From Allium sativum (taxonomy: Eukaryota > Streptophyta > Magnoliopsida > Asparagales > Amaryllidaceae), in assembly GCA_030737875.1 (NCBI GenBank), contig CM060921.1, forward strand, positions 401,986,192 to 402,050,191: a stretch of DNA of 64,000 bases, in the 5' to 3' direction. Both the position numbers and the translations under genes were made by a program. A model generated the notes under the pieces. It saw only the letters and a list, made by a program, of their open reading frames with translations, did no database searches and was not told the DNA's origin. Positions 44,589-56,270 of this stretch are shown here, in pieces; position 1 is the stretch's first letter, and each line of letters begins with the position of its first letter.

Positions 44589-46210
44589 TTCTCCCCTCCT
44601 TAAAGGATTTCGTCCCCGAAATCTTCAAGTTAAGAAGAATGTATCCTAACATCCAACATCCATCTACTCAACCATTCAATCACAGGCATCCATTGTCCTT
44701 AAAAGGTTTCTAATGCTGTATGAACATATGCAAAGTGTGTGTATATGTTTCTTACCTAATGCAAAATCAGGCGGTCTACTGATCCAGTTGACCTCCTTAA
44801 TGCGAATTATGTTAGTGTCATGAGTCCAAATATGTATGCAAGAAATCCTATTTGATACACATCATTTCTATAATAGTGTATAACCATTCATCCAAATGCA
44901 ACATCCATGTGAGAAGTCAATCATTCTGCATCCACAAAAATTGAAAAATGCACACACATCCATATGCAGTATGAGAGTGTTTTTGAGCCGATCTAGTGCC
45001 TAGTGTGTGTATATGCATCCACGAGAAACCGCTAGCAACCACTTGCATCCACTTGCAACCATCAAACAAAACATGTCTCAAACACATGTTTACACCCACT
45101 AGTTTCTACCTAATGTTCAAAGATTCGATCGATAGGATACAATCGAACGATGGAAGCGAGTACAGATAAAACAAAAACTTGGTTCCCATTAGACATTGGT
45201 TGAGAGAATAATTCCCCTGAGTATCAACCCACAAGACCGAAATCAATATCAGATTGACACTCAGAGGATTACCCTCTTTAGACAATGTCAAAAATGGAAA
45301 TCTTAACCTTATCAGAGATATTCAGATATTAATAGACTACTAGTACAGATCAGATTACCAAATGATTCTTAGAAAACTAAGCATGATAAAACCCAGAATG
45401 TATGCGTCCTACTTGACGCCTAACACAGATATCTCTCAAACCCCAATTTATCACAAGCAGATGAGTCATAACCCTTATGGGTTTGAGTCTATAGCGGAAT
45501 TAGAAACAATACTAGTATTAAAGTGCAGAGTATCGATTACAGAATCAAAATGACAGAATCAGAAAGAGTTTTAACTCAACAATTAGATAAAGAAATTAAA
45601 CCTCTCACAGAAAGTTTTCCTAATTCTATCCTATCCACTAGCCTCAAGAGTGTTCGCCTGCCCTCCAAAAGTAGGTCCTATCTTCTGCCCTTGCCCTCGT
45701 TTCTTCGGGCAGTCCCTAGTGAAGTGTCGCATCTCACCACAGTTGAAGCAAGCAGCCTTCTTTGGATCCACTTTCTTATCGTGTGTCCTATCTATATATC
45801 CCATGTACGTTCTCCATTCGTGACCTTCCACCAAAATGAAGCTTCATCTTTCATTAACCAAGCAGTTGGTTGAACCTTCCTCCCATCGTCTATCTCAAAG
45901 GTACCAACAAGTCCTCTACTCTGTTGAGCCAACTTCTAGCCTCGACAACGTCTCAGTCCCATAAAGCGGTTTTCCGCCCATCGCATGGAAGTTCTTACAT
46001 ATCTTAGAAAAAGCATCTATACGCGGAGGAAGAGATTCAAAAGGGAAAGAGGAAGGAACTCGAAACAAAGAATCGAAAGAAAGATATATGGCATTTGGGG
46101 ATTATGTTTTTTTTTTTCAAAATAAGCTTTACTTTTGAAAATACTTCCTTTTTAAAACATAGTTTTCAAAAACTTTATCAAATCTGGTAACCTTCATCTC
46201 TGATACCAAG
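44589..46210 (-). mobile_element. C interior, 1,622 bp, non-autonomous
   Basis: The polypurine complement TTCTCCCCTCC is at 44589-44599 and the PBS complement TCTCTGATACCA at 46197-46208 (one base from standard). The polypurine side (44600-45110) matches the 3' untranslated parts of B and E. Then comes a hairpin block shared with the A family (about 45205-45285), an unaligned part, and a gag remnant. RT and integrase are absent. Confidence 0.9.
45631..45834 (-). pseudogene. C gag remnant with intact zinc knuckle
   Basis: A 67-codon minus-strand frame contains CFNCGEMRHFTRDC, a complete CX2CX4HX4C nucleocapsid knuckle, followed by KKRGQGQK and the GGQANTL stretch, matching B's second knuckle and linker. 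Weak gag similarity continues to about 46000. The rest of gag and all of pol are missing, though the protein context suggests C derived from a B-like element. Confidence 0.75.
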
Positions 46211-49200
46211 TGTAACACCCCACCTCCGTTAAGGTCACTCACAAAGGGAATGCCTTAACTTTGGTGGAGCATTTTAGTAAACAGAAACAGAATACTACAA
46301 GACAGATAAACAGTACTTGAAAAATTATAACTTTATTTCAAACAAAAGCTTGGTTACATCCTTTCAAATCAGAATATCAGAATTCAAGTACAAAATATCA
46401 GTCTTGTACAAAAGCCTTCAGAATGCATAGTTTAAAATCATAATCCCCACAGAAGAAGACAAGCCATACTTTAAGCACTGCAAGCAGAAGAAATCTGGAT
46501 CAAGCTAGAGTATTCCCTTTCTACAAAACCTGGGGGGGAGAAACGGAAGAAAGGAGGCGAAACAACAAGGGTCAGACAAAAATCTGGCAAGTCCAGTGAT
46601 TTTCAATTATGAACAGATAATAATAACATGACATGAAAATAAAACTAGATGAGAGATAACTGTAACAGATGTAGCAGATATGACAGAAGAACAGAATGAT
46701 ATAAGCTATTGCTTTACAATTCTCTACACTAATACTAGTATAACAGAATTAGGTGTCACCCTAATGTCTAAACTGAAACAGAAACAGGTATAGAATAATT
46801 TCCACGCTAGTAATGGGCCTTTACCACCCGATCAGAAACAGACAGAAGCAGAAACAGATTAATCCCTATGGAAACAGAATGTAGAATTAGGTGTACACTA
46901 GTAATGGGCCTTTACCACCCGAACAGACGGTACCACGCAGAAACAGACAGCTGTTACCACCCAACAGAAACAGACGGTACCAACAGAAACAGACAGAACT
47001 AAGTGTACCCTAAAAACCCTATCCCAAGCGATCAGCTCCCTAATACATAAATATCCTGTGTCGGCCCCACAGTAGGGTGTATCACTCCCTAAAGTGACAA
47101 CCAATTGGCACATACCTATTTACAGATGTCACAGCGTCTTACATCCTCAGAGGCAGACCGGGATCCATGCACGCACATGACCCGGTTGGAAAGAACCATC
47201 AACACCCCTCGCCATTATCAGAATGAACCGCTTATAATTAGTTCAGTAAGCGTGCCCAGACCCTACTTACTGTTGGGTCAAAGTTTTGATACCAGAAAGG
47301 GTTACTGACTAATATGGGTCCCAAACAACAGATGACACAAGTAATTTCACTCCGAACCTTGTGTCCCCAGACTAACAGATTTCAACTTAACTTGTCTGCA
47401 AGTTTCAGACATACAAAATTTAGATTAACTAGTTCACAGATCAGACAATCAAGTTAACATGTTTTCAGACTAACGGATCAGATGTTCGGATTAACAGGCT
47501 TACAGATTAACTGGTTACAGATTAACAGACTTACAGATTAACTGGTTACAGATTATCTAACTTTGTATTGGGCCTACGAATTCACGAAACGGGTTTATCA
47601 GATTCATTGGTCCAATTGGTTTAGCCTTACCCAACACGTTTTAGACATCATAATTATCTCAGATTTTCATTAATTAAATATTAATGCCCAAACCTCTCAC
47701 ATTAGACTGACAATTTGCGGCTACTGGTTAGGCCGGTTGGTTTCGGGCAGGTTTCTGTCGCAAACAAAGTCTAACCTCGGGTTTCAAGCACGTTATGACT
47801 AAATTCTCACATTAGAACCTATTGTTTGCGACCACTGGAATATGTCAGGCGGTTCCGGGCAGAATTACGCCGCAAACTCATTCTAACCTCGAGTTAGCCA
47901 TGTTTATCTTTGCGGCCAATTAATTAATGATTCACCATTTATACCCACGCCTAATATACATGTCAATTATTCATAACTATAGCCAATTCAGATAATGTCA
48001 GTAGCGGACTAATTATATCAACTCAACATATATTGTAGATAACAGATTTTTCAGATTAGGCGACTTAACGGATTTAGCAGATTAAGCAAACTAGCAGATC
48101 AAGCATATAACAGTTTAGGCATCTTCAGCAGACTTAGCAGATGACATATTTGGTATATGAACAGATATAGCAGATTATAGCAGAACTAGCAGATTAGGCA
48201 ATATAACAGAACTAGCAAATTAGGCAATATAACAGAACTAGCATATTAGGCCATATAACAGATTTAATCATTCCTTAAAGTTTCATAAACATTTCTTGCC
48301 TAATTATAAATTTGGCCTAAGTTTGCAAGCCTAAATAGTTGTCATGATTCACATTATGATCATATACCCCACGTTTGCATTGAATTTACATGGCACAGAT
48401 TATGGTCATAATTTACCATATAACACACGTCTCAAATTTAGTTAAACTTGCCTAGTACAAAATATTCACATATAAATTATACCAAATATATCCATCGATT
48501 TCAATGCATGTCATATATTCAAAAATATCCTACTTAGGTGTTATTTACATTTAATAGTTATCAAATCTTAACATAAATCTTCACACCTAAGTCATATTCC
48601 CTTTTTATCCCAAATCATGAATTTCTATATAAACAATACGCCCAACAATCTAGAACTTTAAATTATAACAGATCTTTAATTCAAAAATATGCGTTATGTC
48701 CAATGTCTCAAGTCACATGTTAATATACAATGGTTCCTCTTCTTCCAATTCACAGATTATGCACAGATCTAAATCTAGTTTATAAGCTATGTCCTTTTAG
48801 TCACAGATTAGCCATGTCCAATTATGCTATCATTCATTATTTGTCCCAAAGTTTAATGTTCGTGCGTTAATCTCTTATGAGATTTGGCGCATGCTCGGGG
48901 TAGCCTGGCTATAGAATAGAAAGAAGAAAGAGATATAGAATAAAATAGATCAGAATAGAACATACGCAATCTCAAATTCAGATTTACAATCATGTCACAA
49001 TTATAATTAAAGTTTATATCGGAAAATAACTGCACTTGCCTTGGTTGGATTCTAAAAGAAAAAGGTGTTGTAGCTGTTCTCTTTTAATCCTAATCAGAAT
49101 TGGAGGAAGAAGAAGCACAAGTCCTAGCTTAGGTTTCAGCAGAGTAGAGATGCCATTGATTTATTTATTTTTAGAGAGGAAGAGAGCAATGGAGGCTAGA

Positions 49201-49585
49201 GAATTGTATATGAGATTTAGGTTTAGGTTAGGGATGTATATATAGGTGTAGGAAGTTATTTAGGACCATTAGATTAACCCTGAATCATGAGAACCATTCA
49301 AATGCAAAATCTGCATTTGAGCGAATCGGCCCACAGGATGACAGCCAAACACCCTGGATTAACCCCTAGTTGACCCAGTGGGGCTTGGGTCGACCTCAAA
49401 AATGGGCCGGTTCGGTTATTCCCCCTCCCAATTCGCTGTTTTGAACCTTTTTTGCATGTTTATTTATTTAATTTTTATATATATCTATATATATTTCTCT
49501 CATATGCATACAAACTTCAAGGCTTAATAACTTCTTCATAATTAACCATTTTTTTTAATATTCTCAGAAAATACGGGGTGTTACA
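46211..49585 (-). mobile_element. C right (5') LTR, 3,375 bp
   Basis: This is the partner of 41217-44588. It begins TGTAACACCCC on the plus strand beside the PBS and ends GGGGTGTTACA at 49585, followed by ATAAA. It has the same internal features: hairpin modules at 47702-47774 and 47812-47886, GCAAGT at 49039, TATA at about 49240. Confidence 0.95.
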
Positions 49586-49590
49586 ATAAA
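49586..49590. repeat. Target-site duplicate of C, right
   Basis: ATAAA, identical to 41212-41216. Confidence 0.95.
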
Positions 49591-49650
49591 CCTCCACCAA
49601 AATTAGGGCATTCCCTTTGTGAGTGACCCTAACGGAGGTGGGGTGTTTCA
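49591..49650 (+). mobile_element. B 5' LTR, last 60 bp
   Basis: It continues the LTR interrupted at 41216 and ends GGTGGGGTGTTTCA at 49650. Together with 38346-41216 this makes an LTR of 2,931 bp. The terminal block CCCTTTGTGAGTGAC is shared with D and E, and with C apart from one base in each C copy. Confidence 0.92.
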
Positions 49651-49652
49651 CT

Positions 49653-49664
49653 TGGTATCAGAGC
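49653..49664 (+). promoter_or_regulatory. B primer-binding site (tRNA-iMet type)
   Basis: TGGTATCAGAGC, two bases after the LTR end, complementary to the 3' end of initiator-Met tRNA. Confidence 0.95.
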
Positions 49665-49833
49665 ATAGGTTTACCAGATAAGATAAAAGTTTTTGAAATT
49701 GTTTTCATAAGAAAGTTTAAAGAAGCATTTCTTTTCAAAAAAAAGTGTTATATTTTAAAAGGCATAATCCCCCGAAGCCGTGTACGTTTTCTCTCTCTAT
49801 CCTTCGTTTTGAATCTTTCCTTTCTGTTTCAGC

Positions 49834-51296
49834 TTGTCTGGAGACCTTAACCTTCCTGAAGGAGTAACGATACCCGGCTGGTTTAGGAGTTACTTAGAAT
49901 CAAGGGCCAATGACGCGGGCCCAGCAAACATTCCTCCTCCAGTGGCAGCAGTTCCTCCTCCTCCTCCTACCCCTCCTCTTGGAAATGCTTTTGCCAAAAC
50001 ATGTAGAGACTTCAATTCTATGGGTGGAAAGGACTTCCATGGAACTGAGCCTTTTGCAGGAGCAAGAAATTGGCTAAAGGAGACTGAGGATCTGTTTGAC
50101 ATCTTCGGAGTTGGTGATAGGCAAAAGATACAGCTAGCAGCGTGGTTGCTCAAAGATGAAGCTTCCTATTGGTGGGAGATCACTAGTGCTCAGAGGGCAT
50201 TGGAAACTTGGGATGATTTTAGGATAAGGTTCGAACTGAAATTCCTCTCCCAAGCTGAAAGGAGCCTGCAAATAGAGAAGTTCTTGAATCATAAACAGGG
50301 AAGCATGACGGTCAGGGAGTACGTCAATCAATTTAATCAGCTGGCCAGATTTGGGTTGGACTTAGTAAATACCCAACACAAGAAGGAGCTTCGCTTTGTC
50401 AAAGGTCTGAATGAGCCTATACACAGCCTTGCCATGACCCATGTGTCCATGGGAGCAACTTATGAAAGCTTGGTGGACATGGCGTTGCTACATGAGGAAG
50501 ACCACGGCAAGAAGGAGACTAAGGCTGAGGAAAAGAAAGAAGGTTTACAGGCTAAGAAGACAGACTTTAAGAAAGGAGGAAAGAACAAGAAGTCCCGTGA
50601 GAAGAGAAAGTGCCATTTCAATGGCATAGTTGGACATATAGAGAAAGACTGTCGGAAGAAGAAGGCAAAGATGGGTGGTTGCTTTCATTGCGGAGAGACT
50701 GGGCACCAAGCTAAGGACTGCCCAAAGAAGAAAGGACAGGGACAGAAAGCTGGATCTACTTCAGGAGGTCAAGTTCATGCTCTGACAGCACCTCCACAGG
50801 AAAGAGGTAGTAATATTTCTGTAGAAAGTGTAGTCTATCTTTATGATCATCCAGTTCGTACACTTTTTGACTCTGGTGCATCACACTCCTTTATTTCATC
50901 TGCTTTAGTAGAATCTCTGCATCTAGACACTAGTATGGTTGAGGATCCCATAGTAGTTTCAAATCCAATTGGGGGCTCCGCTTACTTGTCAATGGTTTGT
51001 TTGGGTTTGAAATCTCTATTCTCAGTGTTGAGTTTAGTTGTAATGCCTTTGTTCTAGGCTTCTCGGGATATGGTTTGATCTTAGGCATGGACTGGTTATC
51101 CAGTAACGGTGCCATTCTTGATTTTGAGAAAAGAGTAGTTAGACTCTTGACTCGACTTGGTAACACTCTAGAAATTTCCTGTAATCCTTTGAATGCTGTT
51201 ATGCTTAGTTATCTAGAGTCGCTTGATGCTTCTGACGAGAATTTGCAGTCGGTTAGAGTAGTCCAGGAATATCCGGATGTCTTCGTGGAGGTGTAA
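49834..51296 (+). pseudogene. gag-pro: B gag-protease, frameshifted
   Basis: The first 407 codons start at ATG 49834. A Pro-rich segment (about residues 34-50) is followed by a capsid-like retrotransposon gag domain (FHGTEPFAGARNWL at about 69-82 through about 220), a Lys-rich linker, a first zinc knuckle with the second Cys replaced by Asn, and an intact second knuckle CFHCGETGHQAKDC. The retropepsin DSGA is at codons 346-349 (50869). At about 51000 a base appears lost, and the protease continues in the next frame (50997-51296) with GLILGMDWL, then a stop at 51294. The gag shell-forming part may still be translatable; the protease is not. Confidence 0.9.
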
Positions 51297-51468
51297 GGCT
51301 TACCTTCGAAGCGCGAAATTGACTTTCGAATCTACCTTGTGGATTACACAAAGCCCGTAGCTTTACCTGTCATACATATGGCTCCAAAAGAGAGAAAGGA
51401 GCTAAGTAAGCAGGTTAGAGAACTTCTCGAGAAGGGGTTCATTCGAAGGAGCATTTCAGAATGGGTTG
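51297..51468 (+). pseudogene. pol: B reverse transcriptase, N-terminal piece
   Basis: It continues in frame after the stop at 51294 with the pre-RT linker (KREIDF) and the RT fingers start (KGFIRRSISEWG). It breaks where solo LTR G is inserted. The last five bases GGTTG are the left target duplicate of G, with one change from GGGTG. Confidence 0.85.
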
Positions 51469-54091
51469 TGTAACGACCCGTATTCTACGCATCATAGGAT
51501 CGTAGGATATTTATTTCTTTCACATACGAAGTCGTATGGTCATGTAACTTTGGGAGACGACTATTGGGGTCATTTCCCATGTTCATGATTTTTCCCGATT
51601 TTTAAATGACCATTTTACCCCTAGTTGGCACTGTTTTGGCCATAACTTTTGACTGGAAATGAATTTTGACCTGAAACCACTTCCATTGGCTTTGAATGAT
51701 AGTTTCTCTTTCCGTAGAGTGGTCACATTAGCCAAACGGACTCACCGTTTGGGAGATATGGCTGAAACAAGTTTCAGATGGAGAAAAACAGCTTAATTGG
51801 GCTTAACCGGGTGATTAGCAGCTAGGCCCAAGGGGAATTTCGGGTTTAGAGGTATAGGAGGTCTGATTAGGGTTAGGTTATCACTTTCATTTCAGTTGTG
51901 AGCCGCCACAAACCTCCTTGAGACCTTAGTAATGGCTTCCTACATCTAAAACACCCAAAATCACTCTCTAATTGAAGATTAGGCTTAGCGACACCAAATT
52001 AAGGAGAAAAAGCACCAAAGCAAGGTTGGAACTGCTGTTAGACATCAGTATTCGCCCCAAATCAGAGGAGTTTCAGTTCTGAGAATTTCATTTGTGGCCA
52101 AGGTGAGTGATAGTATCATTTTGACACTAATTACAGTTAATTAAGGGTAATTAGTGAAGATTAGCGAATTTATACGTAAATAAATTCTGGAAAAATTCTT
52201 AAAATTCTAAAATAATGTTTTAAGGCTCTGTTAGAAATTTGGCTTAATTTCGATGTGTTTTGCTAATTGTATGCTTAAGTATGATTAAGAGTGCTTAAGG
52301 GAAAATATGAAGTTTTAGCTACTTTTGATCCATTTAGATTCATTTGAATTGTTGGTTGTTGTTTGTGGTTGCTATTACATGTTGCTATGACTCTGTGGTA
52401 TGTTTCATGATTGATTAGAATAGTTAAATTGCTCGAAAACGTCGTCGAATGGCGTAGAAAGCTTGCTGGAAAATTGCAGAAGTGTGCAGGTTCCGAACCG
52501 GTTCGGATCGGAGAAAGGGGGTCGGATCGGATTTGTGAACTGACCAAGGGGATTCGAACTGGATTGGAACTTGTCGCTGGGGAAGGCTTGGCAGAAAGGA
52601 AGGCTGTTCACTTAGAGTTGGGGTGGACAAAGGGGATCGGATCGGAGTAAGCTAGGGAGCGGAGCGGATCGGATCGGAAGAGTGATTGGAGGCCAGATCG
52701 GATCGATTGAGATGCAGGGCTCGGATCGGAAGCAAACACTCGGGAGAACTAGCAAGAGGGAAAGCCACGCGGATCAGATGGCCAGGAGGGATCGGATCGG
52801 AATACGTGAAGAAATAAGCTAGGGATCGGAGCGCTGGAAGGAAGGATACCCGACCCGACCTGGAGGAGGACCCCGACCCGACCCGGAGCGAAGTACCCGA
52901 CCCGAATCGAATGAAAGAAGACCCGAACCCAGAGGAAGATGGCACTCCGAACCGAACCGAGCATGGGTGACCGAACCGAACCGAATTCTAGAGCTGCTAC
53001 TGCACGACAACTTTTCTGAAGACCCACTCCAATTCGACCAAACCCGAGATGCAAAGGAAGTCCAAATGAGAAGTTAGAGCTTAAGATTCAGATGGGAATC
53101 AACGAGTTCACTTCATGGTTGGGCTTTGCTGCGAGACGCGTGCTAAGGAGTTATCGACACCCATAGCTTTGGACCCCTATGGTAGGAGGTACGAAGGCGG
53201 ATTCAGGACCATTATGGCATTGGTAGAACCAAGGGCTATGACCAATGAAGTGGGTCATTGAAATGTTTGGTCATGACTCCAAGTGTTTGGCTTGGTCACA
53301 GCAGGGTTTCTACAAGTCGGGATTCGTCGTTGCCTCAGTTTGTCTAGTGTTCCAAAGTGGTAGATGTCGTATGCTTTAGGCACTGAGTGAGAGGTGTGAG
53401 GATGGTTTCTATGGATGATTTGTTGCTATCATTTTGACATGCACACCCCACCCCCGTATACTTACACTAATTATTATGGCACCTTGGAGTATTGTACGGT
53501 ATGTGGTACTAACTCTTTGGTTGCAGGTCCAGGTTCAGGTATGGCTTAGTATACCTGTTATTATTCTGTTTAGATGCTTATCGCTCATACCAGGCTTTAT
53601 GTCTGACCCAGAGTTTTATGTCTCTTCTTATTACTCTGGGTGCTCACACGAGCAGACTAGAGACAGGTTAGCTGGTGATGCACGGGTAGATGATCCGGAG
53701 ACGAGCAGGAGGCTTCCACGTACTATATACATAATATTCTCCCTGTGTTGTTGAAGATCACTGCTTGGGCATTGTTGGTGTATCTTCTATTTTAGCTTTC
53801 TTTTGTTTAGAGACAGTAAATTTGGAAAGTTGTAATAAGCTGTATTTGGATTTCCGCTGCTTTGAGATTGATGTTGGTTTTAATTATCAGCTTATGCACT
53901 GTCTCGCCTGTTTATGTCAAGTATGTTATTATTATATTTTATTCCATGCGCTGTGAGACATTCTACAGGTTCTTTGATTAGTTCATTCCCTTCTTTCTTT
54001 TTTTTTCTCTGACGATCGTCTTGTGCTAGTCGGGCATGTATACAGCGCACTTTTGGAGGAAATGCAGGCTGGTGCGAGGCGGGCCGTTACA
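51469..54091 (+). mobile_element. G: solo LTR of 2,623 bp inside B's RT
   Basis: It begins TGTAACGACCCG and ends GGGCCGTTACA. Flanks are GGTTG (51464-51468) and GGGTG (54092-54096), a 5 bp duplication with one substitution; removing LTR plus one duplicate restores the usual RT reading. It has a GTGAGTG 5' splice-like site at 52103, a CG-rich pentanucleotide block (52490-52990), and a CTTTATGTCTGACCC block near 53592 shared with the U5-side of B. No interior remains. Confidence 0.93.
52490..52990. repeat. CG-spaced pentanucleotide repeats in G
   Basis: Three successive zones: CGGAT-type repeats (52490-52820), CGACC-type (52846-52920) and CGAAC-type (52925-52990), each repeating with a 5 bp step between CG dinucleotides over short runs. 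Open frames on both strands through this block are by-products. Confidence 0.8.
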
Positions 54092-54782
54092 GGGTGCTCC
54101 AGTGGTATTCGCAACCAAAGCATACGGTTCGCTTCGCCTTTGCGTTGACTATAGGGAGTTAAACAAATTGACCAAGAAGAATAGGCACCCTTTTCCCCGA
54201 ATCGACGATTTGTTTGATCATCTTGTAGGTGCGTCGGTTTTCTCCCAACTTGATCTAGCAACTGGGTTTCATCAGCTAAGAGTGCCTGAAGATAGTATTG
54301 ATAAAACGACGTTCAGAACCCCAGACGGTTTCTTTGAGTGGCTTGTCATGCCTTTCAGCCTGACAAATGCACCTGCTTATTTCGTGGACCTAATGAGCAG
54401 AGTGTTCAGAGAATTCCTCAACAAGTTTGTGGTTGTCTTTGTGGACGATATCTTGATCTTTTCAAAGAGTGAGGAAGAGCATGCTCAACATCTAAAGGAA
54501 ATCATGGATACTCTCCGAGCACATCAGCTAAAGGCAAAAATTTCAAAATGCCACTTTTGGAGAGAAGAAGTAAAGTTTCTTGGGCATGTAGTATCTAAAG
54601 AAGGGCTGGCCGTAGACCCCGCGAAGGTAGTTGCGGTGCAAGACTGGAAGGCACCAAGGAATGCAACTGAGGTCCGAAGTTTTCTAGGACTAGCAGGCTT
54701 CTACCAAGAATTCAGAAGGGATTTTGCGAAAATCTCAGCTCCACTCACAAGGCTGACAAAGAAGAATCAAGTGTTCAATTAG
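54092..54782 (+). pseudogene. pol: B reverse transcriptase, main part
   Basis: From GAPVV the RT continues with LCVDYRELN (about 54140), LDLATGFHQ (about 54253), the catalytic FVDD at 54438-54449, and the thumb and connection with [10 protein letters not shown] and [10 protein letters not shown]. It ends at TAG 54780-54782, where the family has Trp, a TGG-to-TAG change. In B this domain would copy the element RNA in the cytoplasmic particle. All RT motifs are still readable, so the element died fairly recently. Confidence 0.92.
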
Positions 54783-55091
54783 GACTTGGATTGCGAGTTG
54801 GCTTTCCAACGCCTAAAAAGGGCTCTTACAACAGCCCCAGTCCTGACTCTGCCAGACGGAAGAAAGATGTTCACAGTTTATACAGATGCATGTGGGACAG
54901 GGCTAGGCGTTGTCTTGATGCAAGAAGGGAGGGTAGTAGCTTATGGTGGAAGGCAATTGAAAGTTCATGAAAAGAACTACCTGACCCACGATCTTGAGTT
55001 AGCCGCCATCGTCTTTGCACTTAAGTCTTGGCGACATTATCTCCTAGGTGAGAAGTTCGAACTTTACACTGACCATAAATCGTTGAAATAA
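54783..55091 (+). pseudogene. pol: B RNase H domain
   Basis: It follows RT in frame. The acidic residues expected for catalysis are visible in [11 protein letters not shown] (about 54880), DLELAA (about 54990) and LYTDHKSLK (about 55065). A stop TAA (55089-55091) replaces the aromatic residue expected in the KSLKYLF motif. The domain would degrade the RNA strand during reverse transcription. Confidence 0.9.
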
Positions 55092-55658
55092 CTTTTCTCG
55101 CAGAAAGATCTTAACTTGAGGCAACAGAGATGGATGGAGTTTCTTGCCTCGTATGACTTCGAGATTTCCTATACTCCGGGCAAAGGCAATGTGGTGGCAG
55201 ACGCCTTGAGTAGAAAGAAACTGACCCTAAGCCCACTCTTTGTAGAAAGGAAAAGCCTAGAGTATATAGCCAGTTTTAACTTTAGGCCCTCCTCTGATTT
55301 CGTACCGGGTTTGTTAGCATCTCTTGAGGTGCGCCCTACTCTTTTGGACACAATAGGGACGACACAACGTGAGGACCCTCAGCTAGTCGAAGTGGTTGAT
55401 AAACTAATTAGGGATGAGACTTCTAGTCACCTCATTAGATACTCTATTGATGATAAAGGCTGGCTGAGACGCGACGGAAGACTATGCGTTCCACAAGCAA
55501 GGGAGTTGATAAAGAAGGTTCTCGAGGAAGCACATCGTTCCAAGATGACAATACATCCAGGTGGAGATAAAATGTACAAGGACATGAAAAGAGTTTTCTT
55601 TTGGAACGGCATGAAGAAGGATGTGGCAGATTTCGTTTCTAAGTGTATGGTATGCTAA
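55092..55658 (+). pseudogene. pol: B RNase H end and integrase zinc-binding domain
   Basis: In frame after the stop: RQQRWMEFL and GNVVADALSRK (55100-55220), a linker, then the HHCC integrase domain with His residues in AHRSKMTIHPG and Cys residues in CMVC at 55645-55655. The frame is stopped at 55656 by TAA where Gln (CAA) is usual. Confidence 0.9.
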
Positions 55659-56270
55659 CAAGTTAAAGCGGAACAGAAAAAGCCTGGAGGACTGCTTCAT
55701 CCCCTAGAGGTCCCACAGTGGAAGTGGGATAGCATTTCAATGGACTTCGTCGATGGGCTGCCTAGGTCGAGAAGGGGCAATACTAGCATTTGGGTAATAG
55801 TGGATAGGCTTACAAAGAGCGCCCACTTTTTACCTGTCAAGAATAGAAGGACCGCCTCATCCCTAGCGTCTCTTTACATCAAGGAGATAGTTCGACTCCA
55901 TGGGATACCCTCCAGCATTGTTAGTGACCGAGACCCTATCTTCACAAGCGAGTTTTGGCGAAGTTTGCAAGAAGCTGTAGGCACACAGTTATGTTTGAGC
56001 ACGGCCTATCACCCCCAGACCGATGGACAGACCGAAAGGGTGAATAAAGTTTTAGAGGATCTTTTGAGACTTTGCGTTCTAGACTTTGGAGGGACATGGG
56101 AGGATCACCTTCCCTTAGTGGAGTTTGCTTACAACAATAGCTTCCAAGCTACCATAGGCATGGCACCCTTCGAAGCATTGTATGGAAGACCGTGCAAGTC
56201 ACCAACTTGTTGGTGGGAGTCTACAGATAAGGTTATTCTTGGTCCAGACATGATCAGAGAAACTTCATAA
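55659..56270 (+). pseudogene. pol: B integrase catalytic core
   Basis: An rve-type core with the D,D35E triad: Asp at 55743 (MDFVDG), Asp at 55926 (VSDRDPIF) and Glu at 56034 (DGQTERVNK), 35 residues between the last two. This domain would join the cDNA to the chromosome. A stop TAA at 56268 replaces a usual CAA (Gln). Confidence 0.93.

Noticed and set aside
51000..51010. Programmed frameshift between gag and protease/pol in B
   Set aside because: The shift lies after the protease active site, not at a domain border, and E has a continuous frame there, so it is a mutation.
52424..53054. Several overlapping frames of 60-100 aa, rich in Ser, Gly and Arg, within G
   Set aside because: They arise from CG-rich pentanucleotide repeats that keep frames open on both strands.
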